Shown: positions 25,314-33,692, counted from the first letter of the stretch. The stretch is DNA of 35,558 bases from Candidatus Omnitrophota bacterium (GCA_015231405.1 JADGBR010000034.1:1-35558); one strand, 5' to 3'. Notes: generated from the letters alone by a model not told the origin. Numbers and translations are program-made.

Positions 25314-26190
25314 CGATACCGGAAATTTGAGGGGTTTCTACGAAGAAGTTAATATAAAGAAAACCACCGTGACTTTTCTTAACGACCCTGTCGAGGACTA
25401 TTATGTGGAAAGCCGCCTTGCCGGATTATCCGCTCTTGTGCCCCGAGACCCCGGTGCTGTTCTTGACGCCGGCGGTGGTTCGGGCTCCTTCTTCCGGTTA
25501 CTATGCGACAGGCTTGACCTGGATTTCCGGGATATAACGGTGTTGGACTGGGCTATAGCCGAAATAGAACGCCCCGACCATGCCAAGCTTGATCCTGCTA
25601 AACATTTTTTCATCCAGGGCGACGTTCAGGCCCTACCCGTAAAAAGCGGGGCCGTCGATCTTATCTTCAACTCGGAAGTGATAGAACATCTCCCCCCGGA
25701 AAGATCCGTCGAAATGCTTAAAGATTTCCTGAGGGTGCTCCGCCCGGGAGGGCACCTCCTCATCACCACCCCTAACGGTACCGACTACCGGAGAATTCTG
25801 CAGGAAACGGCGCTCTCCTTACTCCTTTTTCTCGGGGGGAAGAAGATCGGATCTCTCGATGACCGTGAATACCTGAAAAGCAGGCTTTTCAGGAAATATC
25901 TCAAATTCACAGGGCACAGCCATGTGAACGTCGAGGCTATCGAGAAAAAGGGCCTGGTAGGGCATACCAACGTTCTTCCGCCGTCGAAGATCAAGGCCCA
26001 GCTTAAAGAAGCCGGATTCACCGTGACAAAAACGGCCTTCTCGATCTTCATCCCGCTCGCGCACATCCCCTTCGTCAATCGGAAAAGAGCTTACGCGAGA
26101 TCGTTATTCTTCGCGGAAAAACTGATAAAGACACTCCGCCTCGGAAAGTTCTTCCTATCCTGCCAGATGTACCTGGCGGTTAAGGGGTAG
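25300..26190 (+). CDS. SAM-dependent methyltransferase
   Basis: The protein is 296 residues from the ATG at 25300 and is a class I methyltransferase. Motif I is AVLDAGGGSGSFFRLL, motif II DITVLDWAIAEIE, and the post-I region FNSEVIEHLPPERS and PGGHLLITTPNG are clear. I rejected the in-frame ATG at 25216: it would add 28 residues of hydrophobic sequence lying in the divergent promoter region and the start of the FecR gene. It is the only plus-strand gene between the window start and 34135. It is transcribed away from the exopolysaccharide operon, and its substrate is unknown. The middle region (residues ~180-240) with many Lys/Arg may contact a lipid or sugar acceptor. Confidence 0.85.
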   Translation: MKKINDTGNLRGFYEEVNIKKTTVTFLNDPVEDYYVESRLAGLSALVPRDPGAVLDAGGGSGSFFRLLCDRLDLDFRDITVLDWAIAEIERPDHAKLDPAKHFFIQGDVQALPVKSGAVDLIFNSEVIEHLPPERSVEMLKDFLRVLRPGGHLLITTPNGTDYRRILQETALSLLLFLGGKKIGSLDDREYLKSRLFRKYLKFTGHSHVNVEAIEKKGLVGHTNVLPPSKIKAQLKEAGFTVTKTAFSIFIPLAHIPFVNRKRAYARSLFFAEKLIKTLRLGKFFLSCQMYLAVKG

Positions 26191-26206
26191 ATACCGGTAC
26201 GAGAGC

Positions 26207-27166
26207 TCAAAGACTTATGCTGCCCTCATTTTTATCGTGGATATTTTTCCTGTACCAGGCGATATATTTTTCCATCCCCTTTTTAAAGGATGTCGAGGGC
26301 ACCCAGCCCAATTCATTTTTAGCTAATTGATTCGATATGTCTTTGCCTGTAAAATCCCCTTTACGCCCCTCGGTATAAACAATGTTAACGCCGCCGATGA
26401 TCTCGTTTACCGTTTCGGCTATTTGCCGGACGCTCACCTTTTCTTCTCCCTCTAAATTGTAGATCTTATCGCGCCCGATATCCTTGAGCGCGAGCGCGCA
26501 TCCTTCGGCGAGGTCTTCGACATACACGAATTTGCGGTATTGGCTGCCGTCGCCCGCGATCGTGATCGGTTCGCCGTTTAACGCTTTTTTCACAAATATA
26601 GCGCTGACTATTTCGCCCCTGGCGCGCGTGCCATACGGCACACCGAAACGAAGTATAGTGGTGGGCACGTTAAATAATTTGGAATACGACGTGCACGCGG
26701 CTTCTCCGTATATTTTTGTCGCCGTATAAAAATGCGCAGGTAAGGATATCGGAGCGTCCTCCGACAAGATCCCGGTTCCCTGCGGCGTATCCTGATAGAT
26801 CCATACCGTACTGGCATACAGTACCCGCTTTATTCGCGGGTTGTTCCGCGCGGCCTCAAGAACGTTAAATGTACCCTGCACATTTATCCTCTGGGCGTTT
26901 TGGGGATCTTTCGCGACGTCATTGACATTCGCTACGGCGGCAAGATGGTAGATAGCGTCCATATGGGCCGTGGCCGCGCGCATCCGGTCTTCCTCAAGAA
27001 GGCTACCCTGGTAATAGTCGACCAGTTTTCTCATGTTTTGGGGCATTCCATCGATAAATTCGGGATATATAAGATCGTAGATCCGCACCTCAATGCCCCT
27101 CGCGAGCAACTTATCGACGACATGAGATCCGATAAAACCGCTCCCCCCCGTGACCATTACTTTCAT
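26207..27166 (-). CDS. Extended SDR NAD-dependent sugar epimerase/dehydratase
   Basis: This 319-residue extended short-chain dehydrogenase acts on nucleotide sugars. The NAD-binding TGGSGFIGSHV loop is at residues 6-16. The catalytic triad is visible: S in LYASTVW, then Y and K in HFYTATKIYGE. The C-terminal half has the RFGVPYGTRARGE and GDGSQYRKFVYVEDLA pattern of GalE/RfbB-like enzymes. Its ATG overlaps the aminotransferase stop (27163-27166) with GGAGG 7 nt upstream. The pair would make an amino sugar or an epimerised donor for the neighbouring glycosyltransferases. Whether it is an epimerase, dehydratase or reductase cannot be told. Confidence 0.9.
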   Translation of the reverse strand: MKVMVTGGSGFIGSHVVDKLLARGIEVRIYDLIYPEFIDGMPQNMRKLVDYYQGSLLEEDRMRAATAHMDAIYHLAAVANVNDVAKDPQNAQRINVQGTFNVLEAARNNPRIKRVLYASTVWIYQDTPQGTGILSEDAPISLPAHFYTATKIYGEAACTSYSKLFNVPTTILRFGVPYGTRARGEIVSAIFVKKALNGEPITIAGDGSQYRKFVYVEDLAEGCALALKDIGRDKIYNLEGEEKVSVRQIAETVNEIIGGVNIVYTEGRKGDFTGKDISNQLAKNELGWVPSTSFKKGMEKYIAWYRKNIHDKNEGSISL

Positions 27167-28140
27167 TGTTTATCCTCCCCTTTGTAATACAACGGAACAC
27201 ACCAATGGTTGTTCGCCACCCAATCGGTGTTTGGCAATTCACAGTTCCTCGCCATGATCTTATGGCAAGGCTGATCGTAAACTTTTCCCGTAGATCTTTC
27301 GATCTCCTGGAATACGATATACTTGTAATACCCGGAGATCATACCTTCCGGAAAAAATACCCGTTTGGGATATTTCGGGTCCAGATATTTCCGCGCGTAT
27401 TCATTTTTCCAGTTAACGATATCGGCGATACGGTCGGTCTGAACGCAGCCGATCGCCGCGGTGAATTCGTTCATCCTGTAATTGAGCCCTTCCACCGCAT
27501 AGTCAAACTTCCCGTAATTCCTGTATTTTTTCGCGAATTCGGCAAGGTCTTTATTTTTCGTGACCACCATGCCTCCTTCGCCGGTTGAAACGGTTTTCGT
27601 CGCGTAAAATGAGTAGATCCCCGCGTCGCCCCAAGTCCCGGGTTTTTTACCGTTCCATGAGGCTCCATGAGCGTGCGCGCAATCCTCAAAAAGGATGACG
27701 CCTTTCTCTTTACAAAGCTTAGCGATCTTATCTATCTGGAAGGAAATATGCCCGCCTATATGCACGACCCACACCGCCCGGGGAGCGTATTTATCGATCT
27801 TTTTCCCGAGGTCCTCTAAACTCATGCAGAGATCGTTTCGATCGCAATCAACGAACTCGACTTTTCCTCCCGCCTTGATAACGCTTAGGGGAGTAGCCAT
27901 GAAAGTGTTCGAGGGGCAAAGCACTGTTTTCCCCTTAACGTCGTAATATTCCAAAGCGGCTAACGCCGCCCCTCCCCAGCTGGATAAAGCGACCGAATCC
28001 GCGTTGACATAAGCGCCCCATTTTTCCTCGAAACTCTGGACGAATTTCCCCTCAGACCATTTCTGCGATTCTATGATCTCATCCCACATTCGATGTAATT
28101 TTTCCGAGTCTTCTTTTTCAAAACCTATCTTGAATTGCAT
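27163..28140 (-). CDS. DegT/DnrJ/EryC1/StrS-family PLP sugar aminotransferase
   Basis: The 325-residue protein is a PLP-dependent aminotransferase. The cofactor-binding lysine is K182 in the SFYATKTVSTGEGG stretch, and the PLP aspartate lies in FEDCAHAHGA. It is somewhat shorter than the usual ~370 residues, with a brief C-terminal region. It would add an amino group to a keto-sugar nucleotide, probably the product of an SDR dehydratase. A full AAGGAGG ribosome site precedes the ATG, and the epimerase gene overlaps its stop. It has its own promoter at 28205-28232, apart from the polysaccharide operon. Confidence 0.9.
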   Translation of the reverse strand: MQFKIGFEKEDSEKLHRMWDEIIESQKWSEGKFVQSFEEKWGAYVNADSVALSSWGGAALAALEYYDVKGKTVLCPSNTFMATPLSVIKAGGKVEFVDCDRNDLCMSLEDLGKKIDKYAPRAVWVVHIGGHISFQIDKIAKLCKEKGVILFEDCAHAHGASWNGKKPGTWGDAGIYSFYATKTVSTGEGGMVVTKNKDLAEFAKKYRNYGKFDYAVEGLNYRMNEFTAAIGCVQTDRIADIVNWKNEYARKYLDPKYPKRVFFPEGMISGYYKYIVFQEIERSTGKVYDQPCHKIMARNCELPNTDWVANNHWCVPLYYKGEDKQ

Positions 28141-28204
28141 GATCGAACCTCCTTAAGATCACAGACCGTTATTCCCCCGGGATACAGCGCCTCGAGCCAC
28201 TACA

Positions 28205-28232
28205 AATATACCACCTAAAAAAAAAATAACAA
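28205..28232 (-). promoter_or_regulatory. Promoter of the aminotransferase-epimerase operon
   Basis: On the minus strand TTGTTA (28227-28232) and TATATT (28205-28210) are 16 nt apart, with a run of ten T in the spacer. The predicted start near 28198 leaves a leader of about 58 nt before the ATG at 28140. The rest of the 28141-28321 gap shows only a short GGAGA/TCTCC palindrome at 28261-28272. Confidence 0.5.
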
Positions 28233-28321
28233 TATTTCGGGGATCCGATGAAGTAAATTGGGAGAAATCTCCGGAAAAATATGATCGTTATCACCGTATC
28301 CGTAGAGTTGCCTTGCTACCA

Positions 28322-29572
28322 TCAATTGATAGAGTGGTTTATAAGCTTGCCCGAGTTATCGAAAAAATCCCTTTCTATCCTGCCGCCGTCCCCTTCTATT
28401 TTTACATAGTTCACGTTAATGTTCCCGAAGTTGACCGGGATGTCGGCGATGACCATTTTGTCGCCGTAAACCGTGACTTTCTGAAAATGGTTCCCCGCGG
28501 TTTCTTCCGCTGAACTATCCGAATAAAAGAACATGGTTTTGATCTCGCTCCGCCCCGCGTTAAGAGCCGGGGTCCTGTATTTGAGTTCGCCGAAGAACGC
28601 TTTTTTCTGTTTTCCGGTGAGTTTATCCTTGGGGAGGCTTATCTCTATGTCGCTCAATACGCATCCCTTTAAGTCAGGGGCCCATGGGCCTTTGGAAGCG
28701 TCTATGGCTTTGGGATCGAACTTCTCGCCCGAGCCGTTGTACAAAGAGCCCCAAACCGTGTAGTTATAAGTTACGCGCCCTTCGTCACCGGACCCGGTCT
28801 CGCTCTTGACGTATATCGTCCTTGAGAATATTACGGGCTGGCCGGAGCCCCCTTTTCCAAGGTCGGCAAGGTCCGCGATATTGTTCACCGAATCATAAGT
28901 ATGCCCGATCTTTTCGCCGCTTGGATCAAAAAATACCCTGTACAGCTGTACCCTGCCTTTACCGAAGGGATCGTCGCCCGGCTCGGTTATAGCGAGTTCC
29001 TGCTCTTCCCTGACCGATAGTTTACGCGTCCCTTTCCTATAGTAGTTGATCTCTTTCTTGCAGAAATCCTTGGCTCCGTAGGTCAATTTACCGACGGTGT
29101 ATTCCTTCGTGGTTCCCTTTTCCAGAACGCGGATATCGGTATCGAGTTCGGTAAGTTCCGCCTGTTTTCCCCTTACGACAGCTTTATAGCACATATTGCC
29201 GTTCTGTAAGATCCCGGCCGGATTCAACAAGATCTGACCGTTGCCGTTAACAGGATTGAATTCGGCTATCCCTGTGATATCGTTTACCCCGGCCTGATAC
29301 GAATACCCGCCTATCTCTATGGTCTTTCCAGCGGATCTTTTCTGTTCTGTTTGTGTTTTTTTGCGTTTAATGAATCCCTCGACGGCGGATTTCTGGCCTA
29401 TGGATATGGCGGCGCCCAAAGATGAGCCGGTTTTCGGTCCCGGTATGAGTGTGGAAATTTTTCCGGTGGAAAATTCCTTATCCTGGCCGGCGCTCGCTAC
29501 GATCGCCTGGTCAAGAAGCATAATAATTGATATTGAGAGTACCAAGGTACTCTTATAAATAGTGTTTTTCAT
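28322..29572 (-). CDS. Secreted protein of unknown function downstream of a riboswitch
   Basis: I do not recognise this family. From the ATG at 29572 the protein is 416 residues with a signal peptide (MKNTIYKSTLVLSISIIML, cleaved near the ASA sequence about residue 28). The mature part is mostly beta-rich, without further membrane segments. Several stretches repeat a loose pattern such as RVFFDPSGEKIGHTYDS and RDFFDNSGKLINHS, reminiscent of the YD-like repeats of the giant protein. It contains a few cysteines (MCYKAV, DFCKKE). An alternative ATG at 29596 has AAGG too close upstream and would put eight residues before the signal; either start lies right at the end of the aptamer. It is likely periplasmic or surface-exposed and controlled by a cyclic dinucleotide. 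Confidence 0.7.
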   Translation of the reverse strand: MKNTIYKSTLVLSISIIMLLDQAIVASAGQDKEFSTGKISTLIPGPKTGSSLGAAISIGQKSAVEGFIKRKKTQTEQKRSAGKTIEIGGYSYQAGVNDITGIAEFNPVNGNGQILLNPAGILQNGNMCYKAVVRGKQAELTELDTDIRVLEKGTTKEYTVGKLTYGAKDFCKKEINYYRKGTRKLSVREEQELAITEPGDDPFGKGRVQLYRVFFDPSGEKIGHTYDSVNNIADLADLGKGGSGQPVIFSRTIYVKSETGSGDEGRVTYNYTVWGSLYNGSGEKFDPKAIDASKGPWAPDLKGCVLSDIEISLPKDKLTGKQKKAFFGELKYRTPALNAGRSEIKTMFFYSDSSAEETAGNHFQKVTVYGDKMVIADIPVNFGNINVNYVKIEGDGGRIERDFFDNSGKLINHSIN

Positions 29573-29596
29573 ATGCGTGAGCAATTCAGCCACCAT

Positions 29597-29702
29597 GCCT
29601 TACTTTTCAACACATAACGTCTGTGTTTTACATAAGGGTTAGGTCTGTAACTTTGTGTCTTACCCTTTCGAGTAATTTACCTTTTATCACTTTGTACGCA
29701 CT
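29597..29702 (-). promoter_or_regulatory. GEMM-I (cyclic-di-GMP-I class) riboswitch
   Basis: The minus-strand leader folds like a GEMM-I aptamer. A GAAA tetraloop (29666-29669) caps a 6-bp stem (29670-29675 with 29660-29665). The core GACACAAAGTTAC (29647-29659) and ACAGACCTAACCC (29636-29648) matches the family's GACGCAAAGCC...GGCCTAA. AGGT at 29679-29682 sits as in known aptamers. The second hairpin (29609-29614 with 29622-29627) has the 7-nt receptor loop. Substitutions relative to the Vibrio Vc2 aptamer are compensatory (CC/GG becomes TT/AA; C-G becomes T-A). The base aligned to ligand-contacting C92 of Vc2 reads U. A possible P1 pairs 29696-29702 with 29596-29603 and would cover the AAGG near the start codon, suggesting control of translation. 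Confidence 0.82.
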
Positions 29703-29735
29703 ATTTTCAAATAGCGGATTTTTGTTCTCATTACA

Positions 29736-29763
29736 AGTATGCCATATAGAAAACTATTAGCAA
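29736..29763 (-). promoter_or_regulatory. Promoter of the riboswitch-controlled gene
   Basis: On the minus strand TTGCTA (29758-29763) and CATACT (29736-29741) are 16 nt apart, with TGG before the -10 (extended -10 type). The predicted start near 29729 is just ahead of the aptamer. The rest of 29764-29923 is AT-rich with no other feature seen. Confidence 0.5.
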
Positions 29764-29923
29764 CTTTTTCTTGCACTAACGTATTTTTGTTGTGTTTTTT
29801 GCGTTATTTTTGCTTTTACACCAATTATTCACAAATGGATCATTTTGGGCTTTTAGATAAATACTGATCGTTAATTAAGGACCAATTTGTCTTTATAAGT
29901 TACTTCATATAAATTATTTGTAT

Positions 29924-32365
29924 CTATTTAATAATCTTAAGTTTTGAGCCTGTTTCTTCAAAAACAATTACCCCCAGTTCCGATGTTATCAACACCTTTT
30001 CCTCAGGGGGTTTTTTTATTAAAAATCCTTTTAATTTTGATTTGTTACTTTTTGTTGATACTAATATATTTTGTGGTTTTACTTTTTTATGTATTAACTG
30101 CTCAAAAATTACATCGTCAATTGGCGTTGCTGAATGATGTGGATACTTGAATATCTCCGACCTCAGATCATACCTAGAACCTAACAGTTCGACTAAAGCC
30201 CTTGTTGAGGCATCGCCTGCCATAAAGATAGCATTACCCTCTCCAGTAACCACTCTTAAAACCAGCGAATTGTCGTTGGTATCCCCGCTCACGGTGCCAC
30301 TAGGAGGGTTAAGAACCGAGATCTCCAAGCCAGGAAGGCCTGTTATTCGATCGCCGCGATAAACATTCTCATATTTGATCCCTTTTTCATCCAGTGTGGT
30401 GAATAATTTTTCCAGTAAGGGGCTATCTCCATCTTCCCTTTTGACATTCCCTATCACTTTGCCTATCTCAAAATTTTCGATAATGTAGAACAATCCTCCC
30501 AGATGATCTTCATGCTCATGGGTAAAAATGACGCAATCGATCCTCCTTATGTTGTTATTCCAAAGATACGGGGCTATTATCCTCCGTCCGCAATCTACGC
30601 CTTTCCTCGGATTTAGCCCGCCGGTGCCGCCGTCCACTAGCATTGTTCCGCCTCGGGGACATTCGAATAGGGTTGCGTCAGCCTCGCCCACGTCGAAGAA
30701 CGTCACCCTGAACCTCTCGCGACAACCTTGGGCGCTTTCGTTCCATATCAAAGAACAGGGTATTACCAGCGCCAGGACAAGAAATATGTTCGCGCAGGAT
30801 CTTTTTTTGTTGAAGAGCGCCACACATCCCGCGACTACAAGGTAATACAAAAGGATCATCGTTATCCCCGGCGAGTTCACCCTGATACTCATTAGCGGGA
30901 TATCGTTCACGGCCCCCATTATGCCCAGGAACGCCTTTACCGTTCCGGAAAGGATCGCCGCTATTATACCCGAAATATAGGACATCCCGCTGAAAGGGCC
31001 CGTGACCAGTAGACAGAATCCCCCGGCCATTCCTATGGAGAGGAACGGTACCCCCGGGAAATTCGCTAGAACTCCCCCGGGGGTCATAAGATTGAAATAT
31101 CCCGCTATCACTGGGGCCATCCCCACCCATATGGCTACCGAAAGAGAAAAGAATTTCATACCTTCCCTTTTTATTTTCTGAAGAACGGTTTCCCCCCGCC
31201 TGATACCCGGCACCCTTAGGAACGAATCGGATAACGGCGTCAGGAAAACAAGCGCCCCGACGGCCAGATACGAGAGCACGAATCCCGCCTGATAGATCAC
31301 CCCGGGAGACAGGAAAACGCAAATGAAAGCCGTCAGGGCGAAAATGTTCAGGATATCGACCTCCCTGCCTTTCGCCCTGTTCATAAGGAAGATCGAACCC
31401 ATGATGGCGGCCCTCACTACGGAAGGCTCTGCGCCGGTGAAGATCGAATAAAGGACAATGAGAATTATCCCCGAGTAACAGCCGGCGGCCACCGATACCC
31501 CGAGAGCGCCGGCCGCCCATAGTACCATCGCCCCCACCATAGCGACCTGCATCCCGCTTACGGCCAGGATATGCATCGTCCCGGACTTCATGAACATGTC
31601 GTTCACGCTGTCAGGTATGTTCGCCCGGTAACCCAGGGTAACCGACTCGACAAGGGCGAGATCCGTGCCCGAAAGATATTTTGCGAGTATGGTCCTAGCC
31701 CTCCTCCTTATCCCGTATACAGATCTTTGAACGGAGTACGCGATATTGCGCGTGAGTCCGGTAACGCGATACAGGTCATGTTCTTTTGAATACAGGATCG
31801 CGGTTATGCCCTCCCGCGCGAGCGCCGTTCTCCTATCGTAAACATGTGGATTCCTTGCGCCAAAAGGCTCGGTGAGCTCTCCGCCTATTACGGCGTTATC
31901 CCCTATTTCCGGGCATTTAGATACGCCGCGTATGTGTACAAGCGCTTTGCCGCTTATGGTGTAATCTTTTCCTTCTACCAAAATGTTACGCGCCTCAAGT
32001 TCAAAGCGGCAATACCCTTCGTCGCCTGAGCGGTTTCCTGTCATTATTTCGGGATCACTGACCACCGTGCCGTAAATAAGCGCCTTCCCGTCTTCGGCGT
32101 TTGGGAGAGCGTAATGAGCTATATCGTCCCCTCCCGGATAGATACTGGAAGAATACCTCAGGCATCCCAGAGCGAAAAACAAGACGCAGGCGATCGAATA
32201 GAATGTTTTTTCACGCGGGATAGAGAAGGTGAGGATAAGAAAAATGAACGGAACTATAAGCCATAGGGAACAGCCCCAGGAATATAATATCCGGCACTCC
32301 CTGACTCCGGCTGCGACGGCCCCTGACAGAAATAAACAGAACGGTAATACCAGCGGGTATCTCAT
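29924..32365 (-). CDS. comEC: ComEC/Rec2 DNA-uptake channel protein
   Basis: This 813-residue protein should form the inner-membrane channel through which single-stranded DNA enters during natural transformation. It has an N-terminal membrane region, an OB-like domain (YGTVVSDPEIMTGN), and a Competence domain with many membrane segments (HILAVSGMQVAMVGAM). A C-terminal metallo-beta-lactamase-like domain carries FTHEHEDHLGG at about residue 615 and FKYPHHSATP. These keep the metal-binding histidines and aspartates. The last ~75 codons (29924-30150) are strikingly AT-rich compared with the rest, and the C-terminus is atypical. It starts 1 nt inside the comEA-like stop. Confidence 0.92.
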   Translation of the reverse strand: MRYPLVLPFCLFLSGAVAAGVRECRILYSWGCSLWLIVPFIFLILTFSIPREKTFYSIACVLFFALGCLRYSSSIYPGGDDIAHYALPNAEDGKALIYGTVVSDPEIMTGNRSGDEGYCRFELEARNILVEGKDYTISGKALVHIRGVSKCPEIGDNAVIGGELTEPFGARNPHVYDRRTALAREGITAILYSKEHDLYRVTGLTRNIAYSVQRSVYGIRRRARTILAKYLSGTDLALVESVTLGYRANIPDSVNDMFMKSGTMHILAVSGMQVAMVGAMVLWAAGALGVSVAAGCYSGIILIVLYSIFTGAEPSVVRAAIMGSIFLMNRAKGREVDILNIFALTAFICVFLSPGVIYQAGFVLSYLAVGALVFLTPLSDSFLRVPGIRRGETVLQKIKREGMKFFSLSVAIWVGMAPVIAGYFNLMTPGGVLANFPGVPFLSIGMAGGFCLLVTGPFSGMSYISGIIAAILSGTVKAFLGIMGAVNDIPLMSIRVNSPGITMILLYYLVVAGCVALFNKKRSCANIFLVLALVIPCSLIWNESAQGCRERFRVTFFDVGEADATLFECPRGGTMLVDGGTGGLNPRKGVDCGRRIIAPYLWNNNIRRIDCVIFTHEHEDHLGGLFYIIENFEIGKVIGNVKREDGDSPLLEKLFTTLDEKGIKYENVYRGDRITGLPGLEISVLNPPSGTVSGDTNDNSLVLRVVTGEGNAIFMAGDASTRALVELLGSRYDLRSEIFKYPHHSATPIDDVIFEQLIHKKVKPQNILVSTKSNKSKLKGFLIKKPPEEKVLITSELGVIVFEETGSKLKIIK

Positions 32366-32736
32366 CAGAGTTTTATCATGAACTTTATTTTTTCCAGTTT
32401 CGCCGGGCCGATGCCCCTTACTTTAAGGACATCTTCATATGAAGCGAAAGGCCCGTTGGTCCTTACGTAGTCGGCTATCCTTCCGGCCATGACCTTCCCG
32501 ATACCCGGTATCTTCTCGATATCTTCCGGCTCCGCCATGTTTATGTTTATCTTCCGTTCTTCGGCAAGCTGTTCTTCTATCTCCTTAAGGCTTATCTTTA
32601 CCGTCGAGCGCCCTTGAACAACTGTCACCTCATGCCTCGCCCCTTGAGCCCTCGCGTACAAAACCCCCGTCCCGGCGAATATCATGATACCGAGAAAAAC
32701 AACCGCCCACCTCTCCTCCCGAGACAACCCTGCCAT
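32365..32736 (-). CDS. comEA: ComEA-like helix-hairpin-helix DNA-binding protein
   Basis: The 123-residue protein has one N-terminal membrane segment (WAVVFLGIMIFAGTGVLY), a short linker, and two helix-hairpin-helix motifs: EDIEKIPGIGKVMAGRIADY and EDVLKVRGIGPAKLEKIKF. That is the layout of ComEA-type receptors, which hold incoming DNA at the cell surface before it passes to ComEC. The ATG has GGGAG four bases upstream, and comEC follows with a 1-nt overlap (TGATG). No other transformation genes are in the window. The two genes probably form an operon from the promoter at 32763-32791. Confidence 0.87.
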   Translation of the reverse strand: MAGLSREERWAVVFLGIMIFAGTGVLYARAQGARHEVTVVQGRSTVKISLKEIEEQLAEERKININMAEPEDIEKIPGIGKVMAGRIADYVRTNGPFASYEDVLKVRGIGPAKLEKIKFMIKL

Positions 32737-32762
32737 ACAACTCCCTTATGCGAATTTGATAT

Positions 32763-32791
32763 ATTTTCAACAAATTTTATCTATTTGTCAA
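32763..32791 (-). promoter_or_regulatory. Promoter of the comEA-comEC operon
   Basis: A perfect TTGACA (32786-32791) lies 17 nt from GAAAAT (32763-32768) on the minus strand. The -10 matches four of six positions. The predicted start near 32756 leaves about 20 nt before the ATG at 32736. Confidence 0.45.
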
Positions 32792-32836
32792 TAACATCTA
32801 TACATTAAACCAAAAAAATTTCCCCGTCCTAATTTA

Positions 32837-32864
32837 GTCCATTGTCCATGGTCTATGGTCCATG
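32837..32864. repeat. Heptanucleotide tandem repeat (GTCCATG type)
   Basis: Four adjacent 7-bp units read GTCCATT, GTCCATG, GTCTATG and GTCCATG; a degenerate fifth (32865-32871) runs into the stop codon of the beta-propeller gene. CCATGG palindromes arise at the joins and could form a hairpin in the transcript. A T-rich stretch follows on the minus strand at about 32814-32820, so it may also help end transcription. Confidence 0.6.
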
Positions 32865-32868
32865 GTCT

Positions 32869-33651
32869 CTATTCCCCGACCGGCTCGATCTCGAACTGAA
32901 CAAGATCTTCACTAGTACCAGTTGCCCAGAGATATTTCCCATCCCAGGCTATACCGGTAGTCCTGTCCAGTTTTGTGGATATGTACCCTTTCACTTCATT
33001 TGTGGCGGGATCTATGAAATATACGCGCCTGTTGAACCAGCTCGACATCCATAGATATTTGCCGTCCCAGGCAAGCTGCGACGGTTCCGGGATATTTTCA
33101 ATACGTAACTTCTCTTTCAATTCACCCGACATATCGAATTTGTTCAGGTGATATTTTGTTCCTAAGCCCCGCGTCCAGGTAAGGACATAAATGTTCCCTG
33201 CGGCGAAAACCGTCCCGGCGACGTGCGATGGCCCGAAAGATACGCTCTCGGCCGGGACGAACCGGTCGTTAATGATATTCACGCGATAAAGGTTTTGCGT
33301 ATCCCAATCGGTGGTCCATATCTCGCCCTTATCGTCCCTGGTGATCCCTTCCGTGAAAGTCGCCGTCGGCTCTATGGTCCGGATGACCTCCCCGGTCGTT
33401 TTGTCTATCACCCAAATGGGTAATTTCTGGCCGTTAGCCACCCATATCTCTTCGCCGTTAATGAAAAGACCTTCGTGATACCCCTTGGGCAATTTAATTA
33501 CGCGGATGCTTTTCACGGAAAGTTCCCGTGAGAGATCACCCGGGGCTGACAGCCTCGTCTCTTGCTTGGCCTCCTCATTTTCCTCTCCTAAAGCGGTAAA
33601 ATATGAGAGGAGCAGAAAAGGCGTGATCAATATAAATTTAAGTTTCGCCAT
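32869..33651 (-). CDS. Secreted beta-propeller protein, glutamine-cyclotransferase-like
   Basis: The 260-residue protein has a signal peptide (MAKLKFILITPFLLLSYFT, cleaved near residue 22). The mature part shows a repeated blade pattern: GEEIWVANGQKLPIWVID, GEIWTTDWDTQNLYRVN, GKYLWMSSWFNRRVYFID and GKYLWATGTSEDLVQFEI. This is typical of five- or six-bladed propellers such as glutamine cyclotransferases and SMP-30/YVTN proteins. I do not see a definite catalytic set, so an enzymatic role is not claimed. It would act in the periplasm or outside the cell. The ATG has no clear ribosome site and lies very near the predicted transcription start. The stop abuts the heptamer repeat. Confidence 0.75.
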   Translation of the reverse strand: MAKLKFILITPFLLLSYFTALGEENEEAKQETRLSAPGDLSRELSVKSIRVIKLPKGYHEGLFINGEEIWVANGQKLPIWVIDKTTGEVIRTIEPTATFTEGITRDDKGEIWTTDWDTQNLYRVNIINDRFVPAESVSFGPSHVAGTVFAAGNIYVLTWTRGLGTKYHLNKFDMSGELKEKLRIENIPEPSQLAWDGKYLWMSSWFNRRVYFIDPATNEVKGYISTKLDRTTGIAWDGKYLWATGTSEDLVQFEIEPVGE

Positions 33652-33662
33652 ATCCGTTATTC

Positions 33663-33692
33663 ATTGTACCAATACGCTTGCCCATCAATCAA
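33663..33692 (-). promoter_or_regulatory. Promoter of the beta-propeller gene
   Basis: On the minus strand TTGATT (33687-33692) and TACAAT (33663-33668) are 18 nt apart, with TGG before the -10. The predicted start near 33656 would leave only about 5 nt before the ATG at 33651, so the transcript is almost leaderless. Confidence 0.45.

Noticed and set aside
28261-28272. GGAGA/TCTCC palindrome as a terminator
   Set aside because: The stem is 5 bp with a 2-nt loop, too tight to fold well, and no T-run follows on the minus strand.
30678-31520. A 280-codon minus-strand frame inside comEC
   Set aside because: It is a shifted reading of comEC, rich in Gly/Arg, with no motif; the comEC frame keeps its competence domain throughout.
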